From the NCBI RefSeq assembly GCF_048269545.1, contig NZ_JBLXIJ010000002.1, positions 248,001-312,000 of the forward strand: a stretch of 64,000 nucleotides of DNA, written 5' to 3'. Below the pieces are notes generated by a model. That model searched no databases. It worked only from the letters and a program-made list of their open reading frames with translations, and was not told the DNA's origin. Shown one piece after another: positions 41,815 to 50,539 of the stretch (its first letter is position 1; the number at the start of each line of letters is the position of its first letter). Made by a program: the position numbers and the translations under genes. Source of the DNA: Halpernia sp048269545 (GTDB lineage: Bacteria > Bacteroidota > Bacteroidia > Flavobacteriales > Weeksellaceae).

Positions 41815-42300
41815 ATGACAGACACAGAATTTACAATTAGAAAAGCCACAGAAAATGATGCAGAACTAATATTTAAATTAATTAAAAAACTCGCCGTTTA
41901 TGAAAAAATGGAAAATGAGGTTGTAACAAGCATTGAAGAATTAAAGGAAAATATTTTTAAAAATAAATTCGCAGAAGTTGTAATAGGCGAAGAAAATGGA
42001 AAAGCCGTTGGTTTTGCTTTGTACTTTTTTAATTTCTCCACTTTTGTTGGAAAACCTGGACTTTATTTGGAAGATCTATTTGTGGAAGATAATTGCCGAG
42101 GAAAAGGTTTTGGCAAAAAATTGCTTTTACATTTAGTGAAAATTGCAAAAGAAAAAAATTGTGGCAGAATGGAATGGTCAGTTTTAAATTGGAATCAACC
42201 TGCAATTGATTTTTATGAATCTCTTGGTGCAAAAGGAATGAATGAATGGACGGTTTATAGATTAGATGGGAAAACAATGGAAAATTTATTAGAAAAATAA
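41815..42300 (+). CDS. GNAT-family N-acetyltransferase (diamine acetyltransferase-like)
   Basis: A 161-residue acetyltransferase. The acetyl-CoA loop reads NCRGKGFGKKLL (Q/RxxGxG/A type), preceded by the strand LYLEDLFVED and followed by MEWSVLNWNQPAIDFYESLGA. This set resembles spermidine/spermine and thialysine acetyltransferases (SSAT-like). Its substrate may be a polyamine or another small amine, but this cannot be fixed. It is a single gene with its own promoter box, divergent from threonine dehydrogenase and upstream of the ribosomal rpsF operon. Confidence 0.85.
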   Translation: MTDTEFTIRKATENDAELIFKLIKKLAVYEKMENEVVTSIEELKENIFKNKFAEVVIGEENGKAVGFALYFFNFSTFVGKPGLYLEDLFVEDNCRGKGFGKKLLLHLVKIAKEKNCGRMEWSVLNWNQPAIDFYESLGAKGMNEWTVYRLDGKTMENLLEK

Positions 42301-42365
42301 TATTAGTTTAAAAAAAATTTCACCTATTATAATACTAAAATAATGGAATTATAGTTTTAATTTGC

Positions 42366-42394
42366 TTGTAATTAAATAATAATTCTTATTTTTG
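42366..42394 (+). promoter_or_regulatory. Promoter of the rpsF-rpsR-rplI operon
   Basis: TTG at 42366-42368, an 18-base spacer and TATTTTTG at 42387-42394 fit both promoter elements. The predicted leader is about 30 bases. It contains no clear S6:S18-binding stem of the kind described for rpsF leaders in other bacteria. Confidence 0.6.
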
Positions 42395-42427
42395 CACCTT
42401 GAAATTATTAACAACTAATTTACAATT

Positions 42428-42769
42428 ATGAACAATTACGAAACTGTTTTCATTTTAACTCCCGTTCTATCTGAAGCACAGGTGGAGGAAGCAGTACAAA
42501 AATTTGAAGAATTATTGACTTCAAACAAATGCGAAATCGTTGCCAAAGAAAAATGGGGACTAAAAAAATTAGCATATCCAATTCAATTGAAAAAGAATGG
42601 ATTTTACACTTTGATCGAATTTAAAGGCGAAGGAACTGTAGTTGCAGATCTTGAATTGGCTTTTAAACGTGACGAAAGAGTTATCCGTTATTTGACAACA
42701 AAATTAGATAAACACGCTATAGAATGGGCTGTAACCAGAAGAGCAAAAAGAAAATCTGCGAAAGCTTAA
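42428..42769 (+). CDS. rpsF: 30S ribosomal protein S6
   Basis: A 113-residue S6 with the family start NNYETVFILTPVLSEAQVEEAV and KEKWGLKKLAYPIQLKKNGFYTLIEF. A basic tail (RRAKRKSAKA) ends it. S6 binds S18 on the platform of the small subunit. It is the first gene of a three-gene ribosomal operon, with rpsR 26 bases downstream. Nothing is unusual in length or motif. Confidence 0.97.
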   Translation: MNNYETVFILTPVLSEAQVEEAVQKFEELLTSNKCEIVAKEKWGLKKLAYPIQLKKNGFYTLIEFKGEGTVVADLELAFKRDERVIRYLTTKLDKHAIEWAVTRRAKRKSAKA

Positions 42770-42795
42770 TTATTAATCCTTAAAAACAAAAAGAC

Positions 42796-43098
42796 ATGGC
42801 AATAGATGATATGGCACAACAAGCCGCTGCAGGTGGCGAATCTGAAATCAGATTTTTAACTCCAATTGATATCAACACAAAATCTGGAAAAAAATATTCT
42901 AGATTTGAAAAATTTGGTATTAAATATGTGGATTACAAAGATCCTGATTTCCTTTTACAATTCGTAAACGAGCAAGGTAAAATCTTACCAAGACGTTACA
43001 CAGGAACTTCTTTAAAATACCAAAGAAAAGTTTCTTCTGCAATTAAAAGAGCAAGACATTTAGCTTTAATGCCTTACGTAGCAGATTTATTAAAATAA
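42796..43098 (+). CDS. rpsR: 30S ribosomal protein S18
   Basis: A 100-residue S18 with the core DYKDPDFLLQFVNEQGKILPRRYTG and KYQRKVSSAIKRARHLALMPY. The N-terminal 30 residues (MAIDDMAQQAAAGGESEIRFL) extend beyond the roughly 75-residue E. coli protein, a common form in Bacteroidota. No zinc cysteines are present. It pairs with S6 and is encoded between rpsF and rplI. Confidence 0.97.
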   Translation: MAIDDMAQQAAAGGESEIRFLTPIDINTKSGKKYSRFEKFGIKYVDYKDPDFLLQFVNEQGKILPRRYTGTSLKYQRKVSSAIKRARHLALMPYVADLLK

Positions 43099-43163
43099 TA
43101 TTTAACAAAAAAATTGTTGGTTGTATTTTTACACCTAACTTTTAAACTAAAATAAGGACAACA

Positions 43164-43694
43164 ATGCAAATTATCTTAAAAAAAGACGTTGAAAACTTAG
43201 GTTTAGAATTCGATACAATCGATGTAAAACCTGGTTACGCAAGAAATTTTTTATTACCACAAGGTTATGCACTTTTAGCGACACCTAAAAACAAAGCTTC
43301 TCTTGCAGAAACTTTGGAAGCAAGAAAAGAAGAAGAAGCAAAACTAGTTGCATCTGCTAATAAAATAGTAGATCAATTGAAAAAGGTAAATTTGATTATC
43401 GAAACCAAAGTTGGTTCTGGAGATAAATTATTTGGTTCAATCAATAATGCAAATCTTTCTGAAGAACTTTCTAAAAAAGGAATTGAAATTGATAAAAAAT
43501 ACATCAAAATCCCTGGAAATACTATCAAAAGAACAGGTAAATTTACAGCGAAAGTAAGATTGCACAGAGATGTGGAATATGATTATAGCTTTGATGTAAT
43601 TTCTGATGCACCACCTGTAGTAGAAAAACCTAAAGCAGCTCCTGCTCCAAAAAAAGCAGAAGTTTCCGAAGAAACATCAACAGAAGAAGCATAA
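43164..43694 (+). CDS. rplI: 50S ribosomal protein L9
   Basis: A 176-residue L9 with the N-terminal domain MQIILKKDVENLGLEFD, VKPGYARNFLLPQGYA, a long connecting helix and the C-terminal domain (GDKLFGSINNANLSEEL). About 27 extra residues at the end (PVVEKPKAAPAP onward) form an Ala/Pro/Lys/Glu-rich tail absent from the 149-residue E. coli protein. This tail is probably disordered. L9 binds 23S rRNA near L1. A strong terminator follows about 25 bases after the stop. Confidence 0.96.
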   Translation: MQIILKKDVENLGLEFDTIDVKPGYARNFLLPQGYALLATPKNKASLAETLEARKEEEAKLVASANKIVDQLKKVNLIIETKVGSGDKLFGSINNANLSEELSKKGIEIDKKYIKIPGNTIKRTGKFTAKVRLHRDVEYDYSFDVISDAPPVVEKPKAAPAPKKAEVSEETSTEEA

Positions 43695-43717
43695 GATTTA
43701 ATTCTTATAAATATTTG

Positions 43718-43750
43718 AAACCGGTTTAATTAAATTTAAACCGGTTTTTT
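43718..43750 (+). terminator. Terminator of the rpsF-rpsR-rplI operon
   Basis: AAACCGGTTTAA and TTAAACCGGTTT form a 12-bp stem around a short A/T-rich loop and run into T residues. CCGG within the arms makes each arm partly self-complementary as well. Confidence 0.85.
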
Positions 43751-43847
43751 GTATTTAAATAAACAAATTATGAGTGTTTATTTATTTTATTTGAATATTT
43801 TAATTTATCTAATTGGCTTAATATTTGAATAAAAAACAAAAAACATT

Positions 43848-44534
43848 ATGAAAGCAAAACACTTTATTATCGCTACAGTTGCTTCAGTTACACTTGCAAC
43901 AACAACTACTTCTTGCGTCGCTTTAGCCACTTCAAGTTTTGGATTAGCAATTCTTAAAAAAGTACTTTTAGGAGGAATTACAAAAGGTTTAGATGTTTTT
44001 AGTGATAAAAATAGTTTCCTTGCTAATAATTTAATAGACCAAGCTTTACCTTCTCAACTTAGACAAGTGAATTCAACTTTAGAAAGTTTAGGATTAAAAA
44101 GTTTAGTAACTCAAGAGAAAGATTATATTGCACAAGCAGCTTCCTACACGGTGGGAGTTTCTAGACCAATTTTAATAAATGCTGTAAATAATTTAACAAC
44201 TGAAGACGCGGCAAGAATTGCGCAAGGTGGTTCTGGAATTGCAACTCAAATATTAAGAGAGAAAACTGAGAGCCAATTAATTGCTGCAATTACGCCAAAA
44301 GTAGATGAAAAATTGAATCAATTTGGAATTGTAAAATCTATAAATACTGCTTTAAGTGGAAGTAATTTATTAGGTTCACTTTTTGGTCAAAATAATTCTC
44401 AATCTTTGCTAAGTGGCGGTCTAAGTCATTTAGCTTCACAACAATTGGTGAATGGATTATTTAATATCATTCAAAAACATGAAGAAGATAATTCTGTAGT
44501 TTTAAAAAATGCAATTAATCAAAATATAAAATAA
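43848..44534 (+). CDS. DUF4197 family lipoprotein
   Basis: A 228-residue protein with a lipoprotein signal peptide (FIIATVASVTLATTTTSC, Cys23 as the lipid site). The DUF4197 region follows: KKVLLGGITKGLDVFS, IDQALPSQLRQVN, GGSGIATQILRE. The family is of unknown function and is found across Bacteroidota and some Proteobacteria. It should be anchored to the inner or outer membrane facing the periplasm. It lies 21 bases upstream of ferritin on the same strand, so the two may be co-transcribed. Confidence 0.82.
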   Translation: MKAKHFIIATVASVTLATTTTSCVALATSSFGLAILKKVLLGGITKGLDVFSDKNSFLANNLIDQALPSQLRQVNSTLESLGLKSLVTQEKDYIAQAASYTVGVSRPILINAVNNLTTEDAARIAQGGSGIATQILREKTESQLIAAITPKVDEKLNQFGIVKSINTALSGSNLLGSLFGQNNSQSLLSGGLSHLASQQLVNGLFNIIQKHEEDNSVVLKNAINQNIK

Positions 44535-44555
44535 TTTTTAAATTTAATAAATATT

Positions 44556-45107
44556 ATGAACACGAATAGACTTTCCGTTCCTATGCAAAATGCATTAATT
44601 AGCCAAATGACAAAAGAAGGACATGCGGCACAAATTTATTTATCATACGGAATTTGGGCAGATAATCAAGGTTACGGCGGAATTGCAAATTTTCTTTACA
44701 GACATTCTACCGAAGAAAGAAGTCACATGATAAAAATAATGGAATATATTTTAGAACGTGGTGGGAAACCTGTTGTAGAAGCAATTCCCGCTCCACCGCA
44801 AGATCCAAAAAATATTACCGAATGTTTTAATAAAGTTTTTCAGCATGAAGTAGATAATACAAATGCAATTTACAAATTGGTGAATTTATCATTAGAAGAA
44901 AAAGATTGGGCAACTTGGAATTTTGCGCAATGGTTTGTAAAAGAACAACTTGAAGAAGAGAAATTAGCATTAGATTTAATAGATAAACTTAAAATTGCAG
45001 GCGGCGATAGAGCTTCAGACGAATCATTATTTACGTTAGATAAAACATTAGGAGAAATGCCCGATGAAGAAACTTTAGCAAGAACAGCAAATACTGAAAA
45101 TCCATAA
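44556..45107 (+). CDS. ftnA: Bacterial non-heme ferritin
   Basis: A 183-residue four-helix ferritin that stores iron as ferrihydrite. Iron-site residues lie in the helices IYLSYGIWADNQGYGG, YRHSTEERSHMIKIMEYI and EVDNTNAIYKLV. EQLEEEKLALDLIDKL carries the later Glu pair. There is no heme-ligand Met as in bacterioferritin. The last 15 residues (EMPDEETLARTANTENP) form an acidic tail. It lies 21 bases after a DUF4197 lipoprotein gene and is followed by a weak hairpin. Confidence 0.94.
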   Translation: MNTNRLSVPMQNALISQMTKEGHAAQIYLSYGIWADNQGYGGIANFLYRHSTEERSHMIKIMEYILERGGKPVVEAIPAPPQDPKNITECFNKVFQHEVDNTNAIYKLVNLSLEEKDWATWNFAQWFVKEQLEEEKLALDLIDKLKIAGGDRASDESLFTLDKTLGEMPDEETLARTANTENP

Positions 45108-45131
45108 AAAATTCCCTTCTGGGAAATTTTT
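45107..45131 (+). terminator. Weak hairpin terminator after ferritin
   Basis: AAAATTCCC and GGGAAATTTTT enclose a TTCT loop with one A-A mismatch in the stem. The T run is part of the stem, so termination may be partial and could let transcription continue into the next gene. Confidence 0.4.
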
Positions 45132-45152
45132 CATGATAAAAATTATAAAACG

Positions 45153-45458
45153 ATGAACATTGTAGGAGAAAACAACCACGAAAATCCCGAGTCATTTTAT
45201 GCCTCATTAAAAGAAAAATTAGAACAAACACATGATTTCCCCGAAGAATATTTATTTAAATTTATCATCACAAATGATCAATCCAAATTAACAGAAATTT
45301 ACAAGGTTTTTGATGGTATTAAATTTACGATGACTAACCGAGAAAGTAAAAACGGAAAATATACCGCTGCGAGTTTTAATGCTTTTGTATTAGACGCAGA
45401 TCAAGTAATAAAAATTTACAAAGAAGTCGGTGCAATTGAAGGTGTAATTATGCTTTAA
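45153..45458 (+). CDS. DUF493 (YbeD-like) family protein
   Basis: A 101-residue cytoplasmic protein of the DUF493/YbeD fold, an ACT-like alpha/beta sandwich. The blocks are FYASLKEKLEQTHDFPEEYLFKFI, MTNRESKNGKYTAASFNAFV and a final hydrophobic EGVIML. Its role is not established; YbeD lies by lipoic acid genes in E. coli, but no such genes are here. It follows ferritin by 45 bases and precedes an epimerase-like gene by 9 bases. Confidence 0.85.
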   Translation: MNIVGENNHENPESFYASLKEKLEQTHDFPEEYLFKFIITNDQSKLTEIYKVFDGIKFTMTNRESKNGKYTAASFNAFVLDADQVIKIYKEVGAIEGVIML

Positions 45459-45467
45459 TTTTATTTA

Positions 45468-46361
45468 ATGAAAATATTAATTACAGGTGCAACTGGTTTA
45501 GTTGGGAAAGATTTAGTAAAAAATCTCCGAGCAAGAAATCACGAAGTAAATATTTTAGTTCGTAAAAAAACAGGTGCGGAAAATGAATTTCTTTGGAACC
45601 AAAAAAAGGAAGAAATTGATGAAAAAGCGTTTGATGGAATTGATTCTATCATTCATTTAGCTGGAGCAAGTATTGGCAAAAGATGGACAGAAGATTATAA
45701 AAAAGAACTCTACTCAAGCCGAATTGATACCGCACATTTTCTATTTAAAACCTGTAAAATATTAAATTTAAAACTTAAATCTTACATCACTGCTTCCGGA
45801 ATTAATTATTACGGAACTTACACTTCAGATGAAATTTTAACAGAAAAAGACACCGTAAAAAATATTGATTTCTTATCCGAATTATCAATGGCTTGGGAAA
45901 ATTCCGCAGATGAATTTTCTTCAATTTCTGATAAAAGTGTTTGGATAAGAACCGCGATGGTTTTATCTGAAAAAGGTGGCAGTTTTCCGATGCTGAGAAA
46001 ATTGGTAAATTATAATTTAGGTTCTGCAGTTGGTTCAGGAAAACAATGGATGAACTGGATTCATTTGGAAGATCTCATCAATATTTATACTTTAGCTGTT
46101 GAAAATAAATCTATTTCTGGAAAATATAACGCCGTTGCAGACGAAATTCCAACCAATAAAGATTTTATGAAATCTCTTGCAAAGTCAGAAAATAAACTTT
46201 TTCTTCCCTTAAATGTTCCAGATTTTGTACTAAATTTAGCACTCGGGGAAATGTCAGAAATTATATTAAAAGGAACTCGAGCGAGTAATGAGAAGATAAA
46301 AAATACAGGATTTTCTTTTAAATATTCAAATATAAATCAAGCTTTCGAAGACTTAATTTAA
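45468..46361 (+). CDS. TIGR01777 family NAD-dependent epimerase-like protein
   Basis: A 297-residue extended SDR of the YfcH/SulA-like TIGR01777 family. The loop GATGLVGKDL is at 7-16, followed by IIHLAGASIGKRWTEDYKKEL and a Ser/Tyr region SYITASGINYYGTYT. A C-terminal segment GSGKQWMNWIHLEDLI is the family hallmark. Reaction and substrate are unknown. Some members affect cell division or stress in other bacteria, but this does not carry over safely. It follows the DUF493 gene by 9 bases, suggesting an operon. Confidence 0.86.
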   Translation: MKILITGATGLVGKDLVKNLRARNHEVNILVRKKTGAENEFLWNQKKEEIDEKAFDGIDSIIHLAGASIGKRWTEDYKKELYSSRIDTAHFLFKTCKILNLKLKSYITASGINYYGTYTSDEILTEKDTVKNIDFLSELSMAWENSADEFSSISDKSVWIRTAMVLSEKGGSFPMLRKLVNYNLGSAVGSGKQWMNWIHLEDLINIYTLAVENKSISGKYNAVADEIPTNKDFMKSLAKSENKLFLPLNVPDFVLNLALGEMSEIILKGTRASNEKIKNTGFSFKYSNINQAFEDLI

Positions 46362-46373
46362 TTAATTGATATT

Positions 46374-46724
46374 TTACTTTCCAATAAAAAATTTTACATT
46401 TTCAATAGGTCTTCCAATCATGGCAATTTTACCTTTAATTAAAATTGGTCTTTGTATTAAATTAGGATGATTGTATAGAACATCAACTAATTCATCATTT
46501 GTAATTGTTTCTAAATCTAAATTTAAGTCTATAAACTCTTGATCATTTTTTCTTACAATTTCGGAAGGTGCGCAATTTAATTTTTTCAAAACGGTTTTTA
46601 ATTCCATTTTAGAAAGTGGATTTTTAATAAAATCTACAATTTCAAACTGTACATTATTTTCATCCAAATGTTCTAAAATTGCCCTTGATTTTGAGCAGGA
46701 ATTGTTATGTAAAACCTTAATCAT
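46374..46724 (-). CDS. arsC: Arsenate reductase, glutaredoxin-dependent (ArsC) type
   Basis: A 116-residue ArsC with the active-site block HNNSCSKSR (residues 6-14, Cys10) and the conserved Arg-Pro loop IQRPILIKG. It would reduce arsenate to arsenite using glutaredoxin. No arsenite pump or ArsR regulator is nearby, so resistance by an ars operon is not evident here. It lies 5 bases after the deoxynucleoside kinase gene. It is the second ArsC-fold gene of the window; the one at 25924 lacks this canonical site. Confidence 0.87.
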   Translation of the reverse strand: MIKVLHNNSCSKSRAILEHLDENNVQFEIVDFIKNPLSKMELKTVLKKLNCAPSEIVRKNDQEFIDLNLDLETITNDELVDVLYNHPNLIQRPILIKGKIAMIGRPIENVKFFIGK

Positions 46725-46729
46725 AATTT

Positions 46730-47344
46730 CTAAAATAAACCGTTTAATTCTGCGTCTATACGCTCTAAAATGAAACCAAAATCTTCAGGATTTGCTACGA
46801 AATCTAAATCATTTACATCAATCACAAGTAATTTTCCTTCGTTGTAACTTGTAATCCATTTATCGTATTTTTTATTTAATTTTTGCAAATAATCAATACT
46901 CATTTCCGCTTCATAATCTCTTCCTCTTTTTGCAATTTGTTTTACCAAAGTTGGGATTTCTGCTTTTAAATAGATTAGCAAATCTGGTGCCGAAACAAAA
47001 CTTTTCATTAAGTTGAAAACCGTGTTGTAATTGTTAAAATCACGCTCAGTCAACAGGTTCATTTCACTTAAATTTTCAGCAAAAATGTAAGCATCTTCAT
47101 AAATCGTTCTATCTTGAATCACGCTTTTCCCGCTTTCTCTAATTTCTTTCACCTGCCGAAATCTACTTCCTAGAAAATAAATTTGCAATGCAAAACTCCA
47201 CTGCGACATATCTTTATAAAAATCATCCAAATAAGGATTATGATCTACGTCTTCAAACTGCGCTTCCCAACCGTAATGTTTTGCTAACATTCTGGTTAAA
47301 GTGGTTTTGCCTGCGCCAATATTTCCCGTTACTGCAATGTGCAT
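46730..47344 (-). CDS. Deoxynucleoside kinase
   Basis: A 204-residue kinase that phosphorylates deoxynucleosides for salvage. The P-loop AVTGNIGAGKTTL is at 4-16, followed by the substrate Glu-Asp region FEDVDHNPYLDDFY and the catalytic IQDRTIYEDAYIF. The lid segment KRGRDYEAEMSIDYLQKLN completes it. The family covers deoxyadenosine, deoxyguanosine and thymidine kinases and cannot be narrowed down. It lies 5 bases upstream of arsC on the same strand. Confidence 0.92.
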   Translation of the reverse strand: MHIAVTGNIGAGKTTLTRMLAKHYGWEAQFEDVDHNPYLDDFYKDMSQWSFALQIYFLGSRFRQVKEIRESGKSVIQDRTIYEDAYIFAENLSEMNLLTERDFNNYNTVFNLMKSFVSAPDLLIYLKAEIPTLVKQIAKRGRDYEAEMSIDYLQKLNKKYDKWITSYNEGKLLVIDVNDLDFVANPEDFGFILERIDAELNGLF

Positions 47345-47379
47345 GTGTAAATTATTTAAGAGTAATAAAAGTGAAAATT

Positions 47380-48159
47380 TTATTGTTTTTCAATTTTGTA
47401 AATATAAAGTTTGTTTTTTAGGATTGCCAAAAAATCTTGAGAGTTTTTTTCCACAATTTTTGCGTCAGAATCATTAAATATTTGTTTGAATGGTGAGGAA
47501 GAATTCCATTTATAAATTTTATTTTTCCCGATAATAAAGAAATCTCCATTTTCTCTTTGCAATTTTCTGCCTTCTTCAATCTTAGTTTCAAAAATTAAAT
47601 TGTTCTGAAAATCATAAACCAAAAAATGATTTTCTTTTAATAAATAAATATAGTTTTTATAAACCATTAAATCTTTAATACCTTCAAAACTAAAGTTTAC
47701 CAAGTAAGAATTTTGAATATTTTTATCCCGAAACCGATATTTAATCAATCTTTTAGTACTGTCTTCTAAAAGCCAAACGTATTGCAAATCTGCACCAAAA
47801 GCCATTACAACTGATCCAAAATTTTCCCGAAAATTTATCTTCTGAATTTCAACTAAATTTTCATCAAACAATCTCATTTCCTGCGCATTTTCAGAAAAAG
47901 CAAAAATACTAAGCGGATTTTGTACCGATTGAATTTTAAACGGAACTGTAAACATTATTTTAGCTTGTTGTAAACCCGTAGAATCATACTTTGTAAAACT
48001 AAAATCTTTGTTTTTATAAAGATAAATATCGCCGTAATCATCAGCGAAAAAATCTTGTGTATCTCTTAAATTCAGAGAATCAAAAGATAAATTTTTCTGT
48101 GCCGAAATGGAGCAGAAAATGAAAATTAAAAAAAACAAATAGCTTTTAATTTTTCTCAA
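47380..48159 (-). CDS. Hypothetical exported protein, beta-propeller-like
   Basis: A 259-residue protein with a signal peptide (MRKIKSYLFFLIFIFCSISAQ). Five or so similar blocks of four strands follow, such as DDYGDIYLYKNKDFSFTKYD, LQYVWLLEDSTKRLIKYRF and NYIYLLKENHFLVYDFQNN. These look like propeller blades. No family was recognised. A TTG at 48159 is the only start that keeps the signal peptide. It lies 9 bases after the glutaminyl cyclase gene, another propeller protein, and they are probably one operon. Confidence 0.65.
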   Translation of the reverse strand: MRKIKSYLFFLIFIFCSISAQKNLSFDSLNLRDTQDFFADDYGDIYLYKNKDFSFTKYDSTGLQQAKIMFTVPFKIQSVQNPLSIFAFSENAQEMRLFDENLVEIQKINFRENFGSVVMAFGADLQYVWLLEDSTKRLIKYRFRDKNIQNSYLVNFSFEGIKDLMVYKNYIYLLKENHFLVYDFQNNLIFETKIEEGRKLQRENGDFFIIGKNKIYKWNSSSPFKQIFNDSDAKIVEKNSQDFLAILKNKLYIYKIEKQ

Positions 48160-48168
48160 TTTAATTTA

Positions 48169-49191
48169 CTATTTAATTTTAACCTCATAAATTTTACTCC
48201 AATTTTTTCCAGTAACCAACATATTTTCACCTTTAAAAGTAATTCCATTTAAAACAGAATCTTCATCCACTTGATTTTCTTTAGAAATTTCTGTGAAATC
48301 AAATTTGCCAATAACTTCGCCATTTGCAGGATTTATTTTCAAAATAATTGGTTTTTGCCACACGTTTGCGTAGATAAATCCATCATGATATTCTATTTCA
48401 TTTAATTGGTCGTAAGCTTGTGTATTTCCTGCTACAGAAATGTATCGCAACACTTTTGATGGATCTGTAAGACTAAGAAAATAAATATTTTTTGTTCCGT
48501 CAGTTGCAATTAAATCTTTACCATCAAAAGTAATTCCCCATCCTTCTCCCATCATATTTGGATAAGGAAATTCTCCCAATAATTTTAAAGAATTTTTGTC
48601 ATAAATAAAACCTTTTTTATTTTGCCAAGTGAGTTGGAAAACTTTATCTCCTGCAATGGTGCAACCTTCAGAAAAAACATCGTCTGATTGTTTGGTTTCT
48701 ACAATAGGTGTAGTTGTTCCCAAAGTATATTTTAAAATTCTAGATTGCCCTTTTTGTCCATCAGATTCATAAATAATATTGCCATCTAATTGAAATCCTT
48801 GTACAAAACTTTTTGGATCGTGTGGATATTCTTTAATTATCTCATAAGAAATATTTTTTTCAGGATTTTTTGCAAATACATTTATTGTCGCATCTTGGGT
48901 AATTATTTCACCATTTTTTTTCTTAATATTATAAGTAATATCATTGTCTCCCAAAGTAAAATAATTTGGATCTACTACTAATTTATCTAAATCTTTATCG
49001 CCAAAACTAATGGTAATACTTTCTGCATTATCTATTACATCTTTTGGTAAATTTAAAGAATCGCCAAAATGATAACCTTTACTTTCCATAGAAAGACTGT
49101 AATTATTTAAAGAATTTAAAATTTCTTTATCCTTATTACACGCCGTCAATAAAACCAGAGAAAGCAGTCCGCCAATTACATATTTTTTCAT
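48169..49191 (-). CDS. Glutaminyl-peptide cyclotransferase, plant/bacterial propeller type, lipoprotein
   Basis: A 340-residue lipoprotein (LLSLVLLTACNK, Cys18). An N-terminal beta-sandwich part (about 20-110) is followed by the glutamine cyclotransferase domain. Blocks such as YPHDPKSFVQGFQLDG, YESDGQKGQSRI, SEGCTIAGDKVFQLTWQNKKGF, GEGWGITFDG, NEIEYHDGFIYANVW and DEDSVLNGI are its hallmark. It converts N-terminal glutamine to pyroglutamate. In Bacteroidota this modifies many exported proteins after signal cleavage before Gln, and several proteins in this window have such ends (for example SAQ or LSQ). Confidence 0.9.
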   Translation of the reverse strand: MKKYVIGGLLSLVLLTACNKDKEILNSLNNYSLSMESKGYHFGDSLNLPKDVIDNAESITISFGDKDLDKLVVDPNYFTLGDNDITYNIKKKNGEIITQDATINVFAKNPEKNISYEIIKEYPHDPKSFVQGFQLDGNIIYESDGQKGQSRILKYTLGTTTPIVETKQSDDVFSEGCTIAGDKVFQLTWQNKKGFIYDKNSLKLLGEFPYPNMMGEGWGITFDGKDLIATDGTKNIYFLSLTDPSKVLRYISVAGNTQAYDQLNEIEYHDGFIYANVWQKPIILKINPANGEVIGKFDFTEISKENQVDEDSVLNGITFKGENMLVTGKNWSKIYEVKIK

Positions 49192-49303
49192 TTTTTAATT
49201 TAATAATTGGCTCAAATTTACAAAATTCTGTCATTTAAATGTATTCCGCAGAAACTAAATGAAATCGTAAAAAATCCTTAAATTGCAGCTGAAGAAATAT
49301 TAC

Positions 49304-50518
49304 ATGAAAAACGCATATATTATAGACGGAACACGTTCTGCGATAGGAAACTTTAAAGGAAATTTAGCTGCCTTAAGAACTGATGATTTACTAGCGCAAG
49401 TTTTAAAAAGTTTAATGGAAAAAAATCCAGAAATTCCGTTAGATAAAATTGATGATGTCATTATTGGTTGTGCAAACCAAGCCGGAGAAGACAATAGAAA
49501 TGTGGCAAGAATGGCTTTGCTTTTGGCAGGAATTCCATTTTCAGTTCCGGGAGAAACAATAAACAGATTATGCGCTTCTGGAATGAGCGCAATTGTGCAA
49601 GCTGCAAGAGCGATAAAATCTGGAGAAGGCGATTTATTTATTTCGGGTGGAGTTGAAGGAATGTCGAGAGCGCCGTATGTAATTTCTAAAAGTTCTTCTG
49701 CTTTTGGAACTGATTCTAAAATGTTCGATTCCAGTTTTGGATGGCGTTTTGTAAATCCCAAAATGGCAGATTTATTTGGCGTTGAAGCAATGGGAAATAC
49801 AGCAGAAAACTTAGCAGAAATCTATAAAATTTCACGTGAAGAGCAGGATAAGTTTGCATTATATTCTCAGCAAAAAGCTACAAAAGCACAAAACTCGGGA
49901 AGATTGGCTGAAGAAATTTGTGATATAAAAATTCCACAAAGAAAAGGCGACGATTTAATTATTAAAGAAGATGAATTTATAAAACCAAAATCTTCAATGG
50001 AAATTTTAGGGAAACTTCGTCCCGCATTTAAAAAAGAAAATGGAAGTGTAACGGCGGGAAATTCTTCAGGTTTAAATGATGGCGCAGCTGCAGTTTTAAT
50101 TGCTTCAGAAGATGCTGTAAAAAAATACAATTTAAAACCTATGGCGAAAATTGTAAGTTCCGCAGTTGTAGGTGTAGAACCACGAATTATGGGAATTGGA
50201 CCAGTTGGCGCAACAAATTTAGCGTTAAAAAGAGCAGGTTTAACTTTAGACCAAATTGATGTAATTGAATTAAATGAAGCTTTTGCTGCGCAAAGTATCG
50301 CGGTTTTAAAAGAATTAAATTTAAAAAGTAATGATCCGCGTGTGAATATTAACGGCGGCGCAATTGCACTCGGACATCCACTCGGAATGAGCGGAACAAG
50401 AATCACTTATTCTGCAGCTTTAGAATTAAAAAAATCTGGTAAAAAATATGCTTTAGCAACAATGTGTATCGGAGTTGGGCAAGGTTACGCTGTGATTTTA
50501 GAAAATGCAAATTTGTAA
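49304..50518 (+). CDS. paaJ: Thiolase, probably 3-oxoadipyl-CoA thiolase
   Basis: A 404-residue thiolase starting at the ATG at 49304 (MKNAYIIDGTRSAIG); a TTG 21 bases upstream is rejected. The nucleophile Cys lies in INRLCASGMSAI, the His in GGAIALGHPLGMSGTR and the second Cys in MCIGVGQGYA. The block GCANQAGEDNRNVARMALLLAG is characteristic of PaaJ/PcaF beta-ketoadipyl-CoA thiolases. It would end phenylacetate breakdown by giving acetyl-CoA and succinyl-CoA. It lies 17 kb from the paa operon and alone. A general acetyl-CoA acetyltransferase role cannot be excluded. Confidence 0.85.
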   Translation: MKNAYIIDGTRSAIGNFKGNLAALRTDDLLAQVLKSLMEKNPEIPLDKIDDVIIGCANQAGEDNRNVARMALLLAGIPFSVPGETINRLCASGMSAIVQAARAIKSGEGDLFISGGVEGMSRAPYVISKSSSAFGTDSKMFDSSFGWRFVNPKMADLFGVEAMGNTAENLAEIYKISREEQDKFALYSQQKATKAQNSGRLAEEICDIKIPQRKGDDLIIKEDEFIKPKSSMEILGKLRPAFKKENGSVTAGNSSGLNDGAAAVLIASEDAVKKYNLKPMAKIVSSAVVGVEPRIMGIGPVGATNLALKRAGLTLDQIDVIELNEAFAAQSIAVLKELNLKSNDPRVNINGGAIALGHPLGMSGTRITYSAALELKKSGKKYALATMCIGVGQGYAVILENANL

Positions 50519-50539
50519 AAAATCTTTAATTTTCTAGAA

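Noticed and set aside
49867..50406. Long reading frame (179 codons) on the minus strand inside the thiolase gene, and another at 49300-49761.
   Set aside because: Both are antisense to a thiolase with intact catalytic motifs; the translations have no recognisable family pattern and follow from the codon bias of the real gene.
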